DNA of 64,000 bases from Streptomyces sp. NRRL WC-3618 (GTDB lineage Bacteria > Actinomycetota > Actinomycetes > Streptomycetales > Streptomycetaceae), in assembly GCF_001280005.1 (NCBI RefSeq), contig NZ_LGDW01000119.1, positions 1-64,000 on the forward strand, in the 5' to 3' direction. A program made the translations under genes and the position numbers. Position 1 is the first letter of the stretch. Every line of letters begins with the position of its first letter. Positions 28,540 to 36,788 of the stretch are shown piece by piece. Under the pieces are notes generated by a model. That model saw only the letters and a list, made by a program, of their open reading frames with translations. It made no database searches and was not told where the DNA came from.

Positions 28540-29543
28540 ACGGAGCCCCCGGTGCCGCCCAGCAGCTCCGGCGGCAGCCCCATGTACGCCATGCGGACCT
28601 CGGCCATCTGCTCGGTCCACCGCTCGGCCATGTCGTACCGCTGTTCGGGAGTGGTGTCGAGCATCCGTACGCCCGGCCAGATCTCGTAGTCGCCGATCCT
28701 GTCCGCGTGGGCGGCCATGCCCTCCTGGAAGAGCTTCTCGCGGTGGATCACGAACTCCCGGTCGGGGACCTCGTCCCACATCTTGACCCCGGCCTGGATG
28801 ATCTCCACGATCCGGTCCCGGGACTCGGGGTGCGCGGCCAGATGGTCCTTCAGGATCGTGCTCGCCACCGTCAGATGCCGGATCTCGTCGATCGCGGTGC
28901 CCCGGGAGATCTCGCCGGTCGCTGGGGAGAGCGGGGTCCACTTGCGCTCGCTCAGCTCGGCGGCGGGCGCCAGGACGCCCTCGATGACGATGGCGAAGAC
29001 GGCCACCCCGCCGGCGAAGTCCTGCTGCTCCCGCACGATCTCCAGGGTGAAGTCCACCACCGGCTGGAGCACCCGGGCGCGGTAGTCGGCGGAGAGTTCC
29101 GTCACGTCCCGCAGCAGGGTGTCGGCCGGCATGCCCAGCTCCACCAGGTGGTTGCGGAACACCCGGGCGTGCCGGGCCTCGTCGAGCAGTTGGGTCGCGT
29201 AGAACTCCATCTCCGGAATGCTCGGGGCGAGTTCGACGTACGGGGCGAGCAGCCGGGTGGCTATCTCCTCGGACACGCCGCGGAAACCGAACTCCAGGAT
29301 CAGCGCATCTCGCAGCGGACCGGGCTCCTTGAGGAAGTCCGGTACCCGCGCGTCCGCATGATGGCCTGTCACCCCTCGGTCACGCAGGGTGCCCTGGGCG
29401 ACCGAGGTGATCCAGTACGGGAGGTCGCAGTCGGTCGGCCCGAGGGTCAGCTGCATGGCGCCGTCCAGGAGCCCGGGAGCGGCGTCCCAGTCGGCCTCCG
29501 GAGCGACGGCTGCCTCGGTCCGGGCCGTGTTGTCGATGCTCAC
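28536..29543 (-). CDS. Nonheme diiron protein, probable azoxy synthase (VlmB-like)
   Basis: A 335-residue ferritin-like protein with two ExxH metal motifs, DEARH (residues 121-125) and DEIRH (219-223), plus glutamates at about 84 and 188 that complete a four-helix diiron site. For valanimycin, a membrane-bound hydrazine synthase and a diiron azoxy synthase act in sequence through hydrazine and azo stages; this protein and its operon partner at 30097 fit those roles. GTG at 29543 has AGGAG about ten bases upstream and overlaps the flavin reductase stop (GTGA). Assignment as VlmB-like rests on fold, length and neighbours, not on an alignment. Confidence 0.75.
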   Translation of the reverse strand: MSIDNTARTEAAVAPEADWDAAPGLLDGAMQLTLGPTDCDLPYWITSVAQGTLRDRGVTGHHADARVPDFLKEPGPLRDALILEFGFRGVSEEIATRLLAPYVELAPSIPEMEFYATQLLDEARHARVFRNHLVELGMPADTLLRDVTELSADYRARVLQPVVDFTLEIVREQQDFAGGVAVFAIVIEGVLAPAAELSERKWTPLSPATGEISRGTAIDEIRHLTVASTILKDHLAAHPESRDRIVEIIQAGVKMWDEVPDREFVIHREKLFQEGMAAHADRIGDYEIWPGVRMLDTTPEQRYDMAERWTEQMAEVRMAYMGLPPELLGGTGGSV

Positions 29544-30100
29544 AGTGCTGCTTTCTCCTTCTCCTTCGGATGGATCACGGAAGAGTCCGGCACCCACGGC
29601 GCATGCGCCACGTCCCTCCGGGGCGCGCCGGCCACCAGCTCACCGGCGTAGCTGAGCAGCGGCGCCCCGGACGGGCCCACGTCCGCCCGGACCACGAGCC
29701 CCAGCAGGACCTCGTGGTCGCCGACCAGGAGGCTGCCGCGCACCCGACAGGCGTAGTGCGCCAACGCCCCTTCCAGCAGGGGTGCGCCCGAGTACCGGTC
29801 GCGCCGCCAGGCGAGACCGTCGAACTGCGCGGCGCCCGCCGGGCGGTCGCGATCGGCGAACCGCCTGGCCACCGAGTCCTGACCGCCGCTGAGTACGTTG
29901 ACCGCGAACCGCCCCTCGACGAGCGCGAGGTGGACGAAGGACGAGCCCTCCTCAAGGCTCGCGGCGAGCAGTGGCGGCGCGTGCGACACCGTCGTCAGCG
30001 AGGACACCGTCGTCCCGTGCGTCCGCCCGTCATGACACACCGTCAGCACGGCGACCGGCGCCGCGAGCCGGTCCACCACGGTGGCGAAGCCGGCGTTCAT
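29540..30100 (-). CDS. Flavin reductase (VlmR-like, FMN-binding split barrel)
   Basis: A 186-residue protein of the flavin reductase-like family: LAAPVAVLTVCHDGRTHGTTVSSLTTVS at the start, FAVNVLSGGQ in the middle and the barrel strand VRGSLLVGDHEVLLGLV near the end. It would supply reduced FMN or FAD to the N-hydroxylase candidate at 32486, as VlmR does for VlmH. Start and stop overlap both neighbours by ATGA and GTGA. Confidence 0.87.
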   Translation of the reverse strand: MNAGFATVVDRLAAPVAVLTVCHDGRTHGTTVSSLTTVSHAPPLLAASLEEGSSFVHLALVEGRFAVNVLSGGQDSVARRFADRDRPAGAAQFDGLAWRRDRYSGAPLLEGALAHYACRVRGSLLVGDHEVLLGLVVRADVGPSGAPLLSYAGELVAGAPRRDVAHAPWVPDSSVIHPKEKEKAAL

Positions 30101-30627
30101 CGCACGACCCGTTGCGGCTCCCGGCGAGACGCCGGCAGGTGCCCCACGGGAACAGGGTCGCCTCCGTGGCCGACCGGTTTCGGGTGGGCGAGACCCAGGT
30201 CGTCCAGCAGCCGCAGATAGCCGTCCTGCCGCACCGGCTCGAAGGGCAGGGCGAACGACTTCATGAAGTTGCCGAACAGGCCCCGGTCGCCGAACAGATG
30301 GAACGGGATGGCCAACAGCGCCCACTCCGGCCCGGCCAGCCAGCACCACAGGCCGATCACGATGCCCTGGGTGATCAGGCTGTGCATCACGTTGTAGAGG
30401 ACGTAGTACGCCTTGTGGATGGGGCGGCCCTGGGCCCGCTTGAACGCGACGGCGCCCGGGATGTAGCCGATGAGGTCGATGTAGAGGAACAGCCCGACGA
30501 AGGGCAGCCATCGGATGTCTCCGAGGTGAGCGATGATCAGGCCCGTGGACACCGCGAAGCCGGCCAGGTATTCGGCGCGGTGCAGGGAGTAGGTCCGGGG
30601 GGTCTCGAACGGATTTGCCTGGTCCAT
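30097..30627 (-). CDS. Small integral membrane protein, probable hydrazine synthase (VlmO-like)
   Basis: A 176-residue protein with about four hydrophobic segments (roughly residues 20-35, 39-62, 76-98 and 100-115). Histidine and acidic residues sit at membrane edges: H16, H34, D36, D51, H71, H82, H110 and D114, suggesting a metal site. The last 30 residues are basic and Pro-rich. AGGAGG lies ten bases before the ATG at 30627. In valanimycin the N-N bond is made by a membrane-bound metalloenzyme acting before the diiron azoxy synthase; the pairing here, two genes upstream of the diiron protein, supports that role. Assignment is by size, topology and context. Confidence 0.65.
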   Translation of the reverse strand: MDQANPFETPRTYSLHRAEYLAGFAVSTGLIIAHLGDIRWLPFVGLFLYIDLIGYIPGAVAFKRAQGRPIHKAYYVLYNVMHSLITQGIVIGLWCWLAGPEWALLAIPFHLFGDRGLFGNFMKSFALPFEPVRQDGYLRLLDDLGLAHPKPVGHGGDPVPVGHLPASRREPQRVVR

Positions 30628-30643
30628 GACGTTTTGCCTCCTG

Positions 30644-31117
30644 TCATGCGGTGGCGGGCACGCCGGGCTGCTCGCCGACGACCTCGCTGTCGGGGAACAT
30701 CCCGGTGACGGCCCAGGCGACGGTCTCCCTGATGACCCGCTCGGCGATCGGGTCGAGGATGCCTTCGAGGCTCGGGATGCCGAAGTCGAACTCGGCGACG
30801 AAGCGCACGGTCACGTCAGCGCCGTCCTGCGCGATCCGCCAGGCGCCCTGGAAGGAGTCGAAGTCGCCGTCCATCTGCTCGAAGCGGATCTCCAGGGTCT
30901 CGGTGCAGAAGACGTCCCGCTCCGTCCAGCGCAACAGGCCGCTGCGGAAGTGCAGTTCCCAGCTGGAGGAGCAGTCGGGGTCGGGGTGGGTGGCGTGCAC
31001 GGTGGTGGCCTCCACGTGCGGGGCCAGTTCGGGGAAGCGCTCCCAGCGCCGTACGGCGTGGAAGACGCTCTCGGCGCTCTCCGCGCGCACCAGCGCCTCA
31101 AGGGTTACCTCTCGCAC
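30644..31117 (-). CDS. SRPBCC-family (polyketide cyclase/START-like) protein
   Basis: A 157-residue single-domain SRPBCC protein: SAESVFHAVRRWERFPEL near the start, then FEQMDGDFDSFQGAWRI and a final amphipathic helix (PIAERVIRETVAWAVTG). Similar proteins bind hydrophobic ligands or act as cyclases. Its place between the aminotransferase and the membrane protein suggests it binds or shuttles an alkyl intermediate; no catalytic residue is evident. GTG at 31117 is my start; TTG at about 31099 with GAGAGG upstream is an alternative. Confidence 0.75.
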   Translation of the reverse strand: MREVTLEALVRAESAESVFHAVRRWERFPELAPHVEATTVHATHPDPDCSSSWELHFRSGLLRWTERDVFCTETLEIRFEQMDGDFDSFQGAWRIAQDGADVTVRFVAEFDFGIPSLEGILDPIAERVIRETVAWAVTGMFPDSEVVGEQPGVPATA

Positions 31118-31122
31118 GGTCC

Positions 31123-32436
31123 CTACCGCCTTTCGGGCATCGTGGCGGAGCCGCTGACCAGGTCGCGGGTCGCCTTGTCGAAGGAGTCGAGCAGATGGTT
31201 CACGTCGGTGTCGGTCAGGATCGCGGGCGGGGTGAAGCGGACCACCGCGCTGCCGTTCATCGAGTGGTTGGCCACCACCCCGTGGTTGAACAGCTCGATC
31301 AGCAGCTCGCCGGCCAGCCCCGCCTCGACCAGCTCCACTCCGATCAGCAGCCCGCGCCCCCGCACCTCCACCAGCAGTCCGGGCAGGTTGCGGTGGGCGA
31401 TCTCGGTGATCCGGGGCAGCAGCCGGGCGCCCAGTTCCATCGACCGGGTGACCAGACGTTCCTCCTGCACCGCGCGGATCGCCCCTTGGACGGCGGCCAT
31501 CAGCAGCGGCTGCCCGGAGAAGGTGCCGGTGTGAATGTAGGGGTCCTTGTCGAACGGGCGGAACGCCTTGCGGGTGGCGACCACCGCGGACACCGGAGCA
31601 ACTCCGCCGCCGAGTGCCTTCCCGGCCAGCAGCACGTCCGGGACGATGCCGTCGATGTCGGCGCCCCACCACTCGCCGAGCCGCCCGAACCCGGTCTGCA
31701 CCTCGTCCAGGATCAGGAAGCCGTCGTACTCCCGGACGAGCGCCTCCACTTCCTTCAGGAAGCCCTTCGGCGGGATGATCACGCCGCCCTCGCCCTGCAC
31801 CGGCTCCAGGATCACGCAGACCTCGCCCGGATGCGCGGCCAACTGCTCGCGCAGGGCGTCCGCATCGCCGTACGGGATGTGCGTGAAGTCGGGCAGGAGC
31901 GGTCGGAAGGGGTCCTGGTAGACCTTCTTGGCGGTGGCCGAGAGGGCGCCCATGGTCTTGCCGTGGTAGCCGCCGAACATCGAGACCGTGCGCCGTCGGC
32001 CACTCGCCCGGGCCAGCTTGAGCCCGGCCTCGACCGCCTCGGTGCCGGACAGCGCGAAGTGGACGCGGTCCAGGCCCGCGGGCATCACCGAGACCAGGGC
32101 CTCGGCCGCCTGCGCCACCGTGGGTTCCAGCAGGATGCGGGTGGCCACCGGGTGCCGGTGCAGCTGGCGCTCGACCGCCTCCACGACGAGCGGATGCCGG
32201 GCGCCCATGATGAAGACGCCGTAGCCGCCCGCGTTGAGGAAGCGCTCGCCGTCGCTGGTGGTGAGCCAGGCGCCGGACGACTCGACCTCCATATGACTGC
32301 CGAAGAGTTCGGCGACGGTGGCCCGCCCCTTGCTCAGATGCGCCCGGTACAGGCCGAGGACCTTCTCCTCGGAGATCTCGGAGATCTCGGAGATCTCGGA
32401 GACCTCGGCGGCGGAGGGCTGTGCGGTGGTGGTCAT
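31123..32436 (-). CDS. Class III PLP-dependent aminotransferase
   Basis: A 437-residue aminotransferase. LSGTEAVEAGLKLARA, the FGGYHGKTMGALS cofactor-phosphate loop, LILDEVQTGFGRLGEWWG and the lysine in LLAGKALGGGVAPVSAV are all intact. It probably converts a fatty aldehyde into the primary amine that enters N-hydroxylation. The N-terminus carries a Ser-Glu-Ile tandem repeat encoded by GAGATCTCG units at 32371-32405. GGAGTGACCTC precedes the ATG. It lies downstream of the acyl-CoA-dehydrogenase-like gene in the operon. Confidence 0.9.
   Translation of the reverse strand: MTTTAQPSAAEVSEISEISEISEEKVLGLYRAHLSKGRATVAELFGSHMEVESSGAWLTTSDGERFLNAGGYGVFIMGARHPLVVEAVERQLHRHPVATRILLEPTVAQAAEALVSVMPAGLDRVHFALSGTEAVEAGLKLARASGRRRTVSMFGGYHGKTMGALSATAKKVYQDPFRPLLPDFTHIPYGDADALREQLAAHPGEVCVILEPVQGEGGVIIPPKGFLKEVEALVREYDGFLILDEVQTGFGRLGEWWGADIDGIVPDVLLAGKALGGGVAPVSAVVATRKAFRPFDKDPYIHTGTFSGQPLLMAAVQGAIRAVQEERLVTRSMELGARLLPRITEIAHRNLPGLLVEVRGRGLLIGVELVEAGLAGELLIELFNHGVVANHSMNGSAVVRFTPPAILTDTDVNHLLDSFDKATRDLVSGSATMPERR
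32371..32406. repeat. Four 9-bp tandem repeats in the aminotransferase gene
   Basis: The unit GGAGATCTC (with GGAGACCTC as the fourth) repeats head to tail and encodes Ser-Glu-Ile steps at residues 12-23. It keeps the frame, so copy number could vary without harm. Confidence 0.8.
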
Positions 32437-32485
32437 GAGGTCACTCCTGTGGCTTTTGTGACGCCGGGCCGGGGGACGTGTTCGG

Positions 32486-33625
32486 TCATGACAGCTCCAG
32501 GGACCCGCCTGTGAACCACTTCAGCAGCGGCTCGGCGGCCGAAGCCCGGCCCGGGGGATGGAAGGCGAGGGGCCGTACGGAGTCGGCGAGCCGGGTGTGC
32601 TCGCCGCCCCGGATGAAGTCGATGCCGCCCAGCAGCTCCAGTGCCTGGTCGGCGGCCCGGACGAGGGCCTCCTGGGCGGCGTACCTGGCGACCAGCACCG
32701 CCGCCACCGCCGGCTCACCGGCCAGCCCGTCCTGTACGGCCCGCGCGGCGCCCTCCAGCAGGGCGAACGCCGACTCCACGCCGACCGCGAGCGCGGCACG
32801 CTCACCGGCGCTGCCGCGCTCCCGCTCCAGCACGGTGGCGACGAGGGCCGTCGCGGCGCCCGCGTAACCCGCGGAGATCAGCAGCTCGAACCAGATGAAC
32901 CCGGTCGTCTGCAGGTCGTCCAGCAGATGCGGAGCCTCCGGCACGGTGCGTACCACCAGCTCCTCCGGGACGAACACATCGGTCAGCCGGACCTCGTCGC
33001 TCTCCGCTCCCGCGAGCACCTCGTTGCCCCAGAACGGGTGCACCGAGATGCCGGGGGAGTCGGCCGGCAGCAGGGCCAGCGCGAGCTCCGGGGCGCCGTC
33101 GGCGCCGGGGACCGCGATGCTCGCGGTGAGCAGGTCCATGGAACGCGCCAGGCTGCACGGCTTCTTGACGCCGTTCAGCACAAAGCCGCCCTCGGCCGCG
33201 GTGGCCGTCACGGACGGGATCAGGATGTTCTGCTGGGTACGGCCTTCCGCCCAGCCGGAGGCGAGCAGCAGCCGCTCCGGGGCTATGCCGTGCAACACCT
33301 TCGCCTGAGCGGGCGTCAGTCGCCCGGAGCCGGCGGCCATTTCGAACAGCATGGCGACGGTGAAGTGGTGCATCGCGGCCGCCGCGGCGAGCGAGGGCGA
33401 CACCGAGCCCACCGCACGCTGCACCCGGATCGCGTCCAAGGCGCCGGCGCCCCGCCCGCCGTGGTTCTCGGGGACCAGCAGACCCGCGCCGCCGTGCTCG
33501 CGCAGCAGCGCGGTCACGGGGGAGCCGGGTGCCTCGCGCTCGGCGAAGGGGAGGGCCTCCAGTGCCGTGAGGAGGCCGGGATGGTGGCGTTCGCACACCT
33601 CTCGGGCGTGACTGAGGGATCGCAT
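32486..33625 (-). CDS. Acyl-CoA-dehydrogenase-fold flavoprotein, probable amine N-hydroxylase (VlmH-like)
   Basis: A 379-residue acyl-CoA dehydrogenase-fold protein: LLREHGGAGLLVPENHGGRGAG at the front, WAEGRTQQNILIPSV and FVLNGVKKPCSLA in the beta domain, and helices ending LELLGGIDFIRGGEHTRLADSVRPL. Enzymes of this fold include two-component monooxygenases such as isobutylamine N-hydroxylase VlmH, which needs a separate flavin reductase; one is encoded in this operon. It would oxidise the alkylamine to an alkylhydroxylamine. AGGGAG lies about nine bases before the ATG. A true dehydrogenase role is possible but less likely here. Confidence 0.78.
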   Translation of the reverse strand: MRSLSHAREVCERHHPGLLTALEALPFAEREAPGSPVTALLREHGGAGLLVPENHGGRGAGALDAIRVQRAVGSVSPSLAAAAAMHHFTVAMLFEMAAGSGRLTPAQAKVLHGIAPERLLLASGWAEGRTQQNILIPSVTATAAEGGFVLNGVKKPCSLARSMDLLTASIAVPGADGAPELALALLPADSPGISVHPFWGNEVLAGAESDEVRLTDVFVPEELVVRTVPEAPHLLDDLQTTGFIWFELLISAGYAGAATALVATVLERERGSAGERAALAVGVESAFALLEGAARAVQDGLAGEPAVAAVLVARYAAQEALVRAADQALELLGGIDFIRGGEHTRLADSVRPLAFHPPGRASAAEPLLKWFTGGSLELS

Positions 33626-33664
33626 GGGGGGATCTCCCTACGGGGTCGGGTGGCGTCGGGCGGG

Positions 33665-35275
33665 TCAGGAACCGAAGACCGCCTCGTGCGGGCTGACGTC
33701 CCGCGCGATGCTCACGCCCTGGAGATGCGAGGTCTTGAGCATCGGGTAGTTGGCCTCGCCGAACGCGCCGCCGGTGAGCCCGGTTCCGCCGTGGCTGGGC
33801 AGGTACGGCAGGAAGCCGATGTGCGAGTCGTTGATCTTCAGCAGGCCGCCGTTGCCGATCCGGCGCACCACTGTGTCGATGACCTCGGGCGAGTCCGCCC
33901 ACAGTGAGTTGCGCAGGCCGTACTCGTTGGAGTTGACGAAGTCGATCATCCGTTCCAGGAGCTCGTCGTCGGTGCCCGCCTCGGGCACGACCACGGGCAG
34001 CAGCGGGAAGAACGTCTCGTCGCGGACGACGTCGTACTTTCGGGCCTCGGTCAGCCCCTCCACCCGCAGCACCGTCGGCTGGAGGAAGACGCCCGTGTCG
34101 GAGGGGGTGCCGTCCACCTCGGCCCGGCTGCCGCCGGTGACCAGCTCGGCGCCCCGGTCCAGGGCCTGCTGGAGCAGCGTGAAGAACCGCTCGCTGCGCC
34201 GCACCGGCGACAGCAGCACCTCCGGGTCCTCCGGATAGCCGGGCCGGATCGCCGCCGCTCGCTTGCTGACCTCCTCGATCAGCCGGTCGGCGATCGCCGG
34301 GTGCGCGAGTACGTAGTTGGGCACCATGCATATCTGCCCGGAGCCGTAGAACGCCTCCGCGATCGCCTCACCGGCCCGGACCGGGTCGGCGTCCCGCCAC
34401 ACCACGATGCCGTCGTTGCCCGCCAGTTCCAGGATCGGCTTCTTGCCGCGCGCCACGCACTGTTCCTGGAAACGCAGGCCCTCCTGGCTGCCGCCGATGT
34501 AGAAGATGTCGTCGATCAGCGGATCCTCCAGCCAGCGGTCCAGCGTCTGCCGGGGATTCGCGCAGATCGCGTTGAGCACCCCGGGCGGCGCGCCCACCTT
34601 CTCCAGCAGTGGCGCCACCACGTCTCGGATGAGCCACATCGTGCTGAGAGCGATACTGCGCGGCGCCCGCACCACCACGGCGTTGCCCGCCATCACCGCC
34701 AGCACCGCCAGGGCGGCGCTGGGGGCGGGTGCGTTCTGCGGCGGGTTGAAGGCGACCACGCCGTCCGGCTGCCGCCGCACGATGAGCCGCCGCGGACCGT
34801 GCTGGAACTCCGTGTGCATCTGCTGCCGGTACCAGCCGAGGCTCTCCTCGCTGTACACCTGGAGCAGACAGCTCAGCTCCCACCGGGCGAGCTTGACCGG
34901 GTGGCCCTCCACCATCAGCATCTCGGTGAACTCGTCCTGCCGGCGCAGGAGTTCCTCCCGGAACAGGGTGCCCAGCCGCATCCGCTCGTCCAGCGGCACA
35001 GCCGCCCACGCGGGAGCCGCGGCCGCCGCGGCGGTGGTCGCCCGGTCGATGTCCGAGTCGCTCGCGACAGCGCACCGGCCCGCCACATACGGATGACCCG
35101 CGGCCTCGGACTCCGGATGCCGCTCCAGCTCACGCTTCAGGCTGACGCTCGTGAAAACGTCCTCCAAAAGAGAACGTGAGCTGACCGTGTACACCCACTG
35201 ATCGCTCTCGACATCCTCGCCGCCAATGTAGAGCTGGTAGCTGCGGATTTCTGATGTATGCATCGACCGCCCCAT
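33665..35275 (-). CDS. Aldehyde dehydrogenase-family protein
   Basis: A 536-residue aldehyde dehydrogenase fold. The NAD-binding region holds GVVAFNPPQNAPAPSAAL, the glutamate is in ILELAGNDGIVV, and the catalytic cysteine is in FYGSGQICMVPNYVL. First gene of the 11-gene operon, directly behind a four-unit SARP array. In this pathway an acylating member could reduce the acyl thioester to the aldehyde used by the aminotransferase; ordinary oxidation is the alternative. Start is uncertain: ATG 35275 has GGAG at nine bases; ATGs at 35290 and 35263 are possible. Confidence 0.85.
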   Translation of the reverse strand: MGRSMHTSEIRSYQLYIGGEDVESDQWVYTVSSRSLLEDVFTSVSLKRELERHPESEAAGHPYVAGRCAVASDSDIDRATTAAAAAAPAWAAVPLDERMRLGTLFREELLRRQDEFTEMLMVEGHPVKLARWELSCLLQVYSEESLGWYRQQMHTEFQHGPRRLIVRRQPDGVVAFNPPQNAPAPSAALAVLAVMAGNAVVVRAPRSIALSTMWLIRDVVAPLLEKVGAPPGVLNAICANPRQTLDRWLEDPLIDDIFYIGGSQEGLRFQEQCVARGKKPILELAGNDGIVVWRDADPVRAGEAIAEAFYGSGQICMVPNYVLAHPAIADRLIEEVSKRAAAIRPGYPEDPEVLLSPVRRSERFFTLLQQALDRGAELVTGGSRAEVDGTPSDTGVFLQPTVLRVEGLTEARKYDVVRDETFFPLLPVVVPEAGTDDELLERMIDFVNSNEYGLRNSLWADSPEVIDTVVRRIGNGGLLKINDSHIGFLPYLPSHGGTGLTGGAFGEANYPMLKTSHLQGVSIARDVSPHEAVFGS

Positions 35276-35344
35276 AGATTGCGTCTCCATATGGCCATTC
35301 GATTCCTTGTGCAGCCTGTTCGGAAAACAGTCTTACAGTGTTCT

Positions 35345-35382
35345 CTGATACGGAACTGACGTGGGGCTGACCCTGTTCTGAC
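35345..35382 (-). promoter_or_regulatory. SARP-type operator, four repeats (main operon)
   Basis: CTGAT at 35345 and CTGAC at 35356, 35367 and 35378 are spaced exactly 11 bp apart; read on the minus strand they are GTCAG x3 then ATCAG. Eight bases downstream lies a GTAAGA-like -10. This points toward the aldehyde dehydrogenase gene and the whole 11-gene operon. It is the longest array in the window. Confidence 0.85.
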
Positions 35383-35445
35383 ATGTGCCTACTGCCCGAC
35401 CCGGTCCCCTTTCGGCGGCGAATTGGTCTCTGCTCTACTTCACTC

Positions 35446-36426
35446 ATGACCGAGACACTTCTGCACGCCATAAGGAACTGGACCGAGGCAGAAAACCCCA
35501 GTGCTTTTCTCGCGATGAACGACGACAAGGAGGTCTTCACCCTGCCCGGCGCAGAAGGAGTCGTGCTGCACCGGCAGGCCGGCCGGTATCTGGTGCAGTT
35601 CGGGGGCCCGTTCGCGCCGCCCGACTCCTACGACTCGCTGCTGGACGCCTTCCTCGCCCACGCCCGCCGACAGGGGCTTCGTGTGGTGGGTGTGCAGTTG
35701 CAGCGCTCCGACGCCGAGGCCTATGTCCGGCACGGCTTCACCGTCAACCAGATCGGCGCTTCCTGGGCCGTGCGGCTGCCTGAATTCAGCCTGCGCGGTA
35801 CGAAGTTCATGCAGCTGCGAAACAAGATCTCCCGGGCCCTGCGCAACGGGCTGAAGGTCCAGGAGGTCGAGGCCGGGCGCTGGCAGCACGCCATCGAGCA
35901 CATCGACTCGGCCTGGCTGAAATCGAAGGGAGAGAGCGCCCGTCCGCTGGAGTTCCTCGTCGGCCAGATCGGCGGCCCCGCGCAGGAACACCGCCGTCTC
36001 TTCCTCGGCACGATCGACGACGAACCGGTCGCCTACATCTCCTACTGCCCGGTCTACGGCAGCCGCGCGGGCTGGATGCACGACCTCAGCCGCCGGCTGC
36101 CGGGCGGCTCTCCCGGCCTGATGGAAGCCGTCAACGCGGCGGCGATCGAGATCTTCCGGGGTGAGGGAACGCCGTGGCTGCACTTCGGCTTCACTCCCTT
36201 CACCGGGCTCGACCCCGCCAGCGAGCTCCCGGGCCACAGCCCGGCCTTCAGCTGGCTGATGCAGTTCCTGTGGGCCGAGGGCGGCGCGTTGTACCCGGCG
36301 CAGACCCAGCTCGCCTACAAGGAGAAATGGGGGCCCGAGCTGGTGATCCCCGAGTACGTGGCCTTCGAGGGGCAGGCCTCGCTGCCGTCCTTCGCGCACA
36401 TCTTCCGCGCCTGCAACTCCTTCTGA
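35446..36426 (+). CDS. DUF2156 aminoacyl-tRNA-dependent transferase (VlmA-like seryl transferase)
   Basis: A 326-residue protein resembling the C-terminal domain of MprF lysyl-phosphatidylglycerol synthases: two GNAT-like halves, an FMQLRNKISRALRNGLKV basic stretch, then DLSRRLPGGSPGLMEAVNAAAIE and LHFGFTPFTGLDP, which matches the NLGxAPLxG region of that family. In valanimycin, VlmA moves serine from Ser-tRNA to an alkylhydroxylamine oxygen; this is the matching enzyme for the seryl-tRNA synthetase here and, I infer, the user of the tRNA-like RNAs at 39635. ATG at 35446 lacks a strong ribosome site. It is divergent from the main operon. Confidence 0.82.
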   Translation: MTETLLHAIRNWTEAENPSAFLAMNDDKEVFTLPGAEGVVLHRQAGRYLVQFGGPFAPPDSYDSLLDAFLAHARRQGLRVVGVQLQRSDAEAYVRHGFTVNQIGASWAVRLPEFSLRGTKFMQLRNKISRALRNGLKVQEVEAGRWQHAIEHIDSAWLKSKGESARPLEFLVGQIGGPAQEHRRLFLGTIDDEPVAYISYCPVYGSRAGWMHDLSRRLPGGSPGLMEAVNAAAIEIFRGEGTPWLHFGFTPFTGLDPASELPGHSPAFSWLMQFLWAEGGALYPAQTQLAYKEKWGPELVIPEYVAFEGQASLPSFAHIFRACNSF

Positions 36427-36477
36427 ACCGCGCCGCCCAGCCCGACCGTCCGAACCGCCTGATCCCAGGGAGATGCC

Positions 36478-36687
36478 ATGTCCATCGAGACGACGACCAC
36501 GGAGACGACGACCACGGAGACGACGACCACCGCGGCGACGAAGAGGAGTACCGACGAACTGCGCCACTCCGTGGTGGAGTTCCTGATGGCCGTCATCGGC
36601 GCCCCGGACGACGAGGAGATCGCCCGCACCGCGGACGACGCGGTCCGCGTGCTGGACGCCCGGCTCAGCGAAGAGCGGCAGGGCTGA
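36478..36687 (+). CDS. Small protein with Thr-Thr-Thr-Thr-Glu repeats
   Basis: A 69-residue protein. Residues 3-20 are TTTTE-type repeats encoded by 15-bp units; the rest is an acidic helical segment (ELRHSVVEFLMAVIGAPDDEEIARTADDAVRVLDARL). AGGGAG lies eight bases before the ATG, 51 bp after the DUF2156 gene, so the two are probably cotranscribed. The helical part looks like a small binding or carrier-like module, but it lacks a D-S-L phosphopantetheine site. Function unknown. Confidence 0.7.
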   Translation: MSIETTTTETTTTETTTTAATKRSTDELRHSVVEFLMAVIGAPDDEEIARTADDAVRVLDARLSEERQG

Positions 36688-36722
36688 CCGGCGGCCCGGC
36701 CGGCTGACCGGCCGACGCGCAC

Positions 36723-36769
36723 AGCCGTGGTGGCGGGACCCGGATCGACCGGGTCCCGCCACCACGGCT
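36723..36769. terminator. Bidirectional hairpin terminator
   Basis: A perfect 21-bp stem (36723-36743 with 36749-36769) and 5-nt loop lie between the small protein gene and the convergent MFS gene. Confidence 0.88.
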
Positions 36770-36788
36770 TTCGACATGCGCAGGGGCG

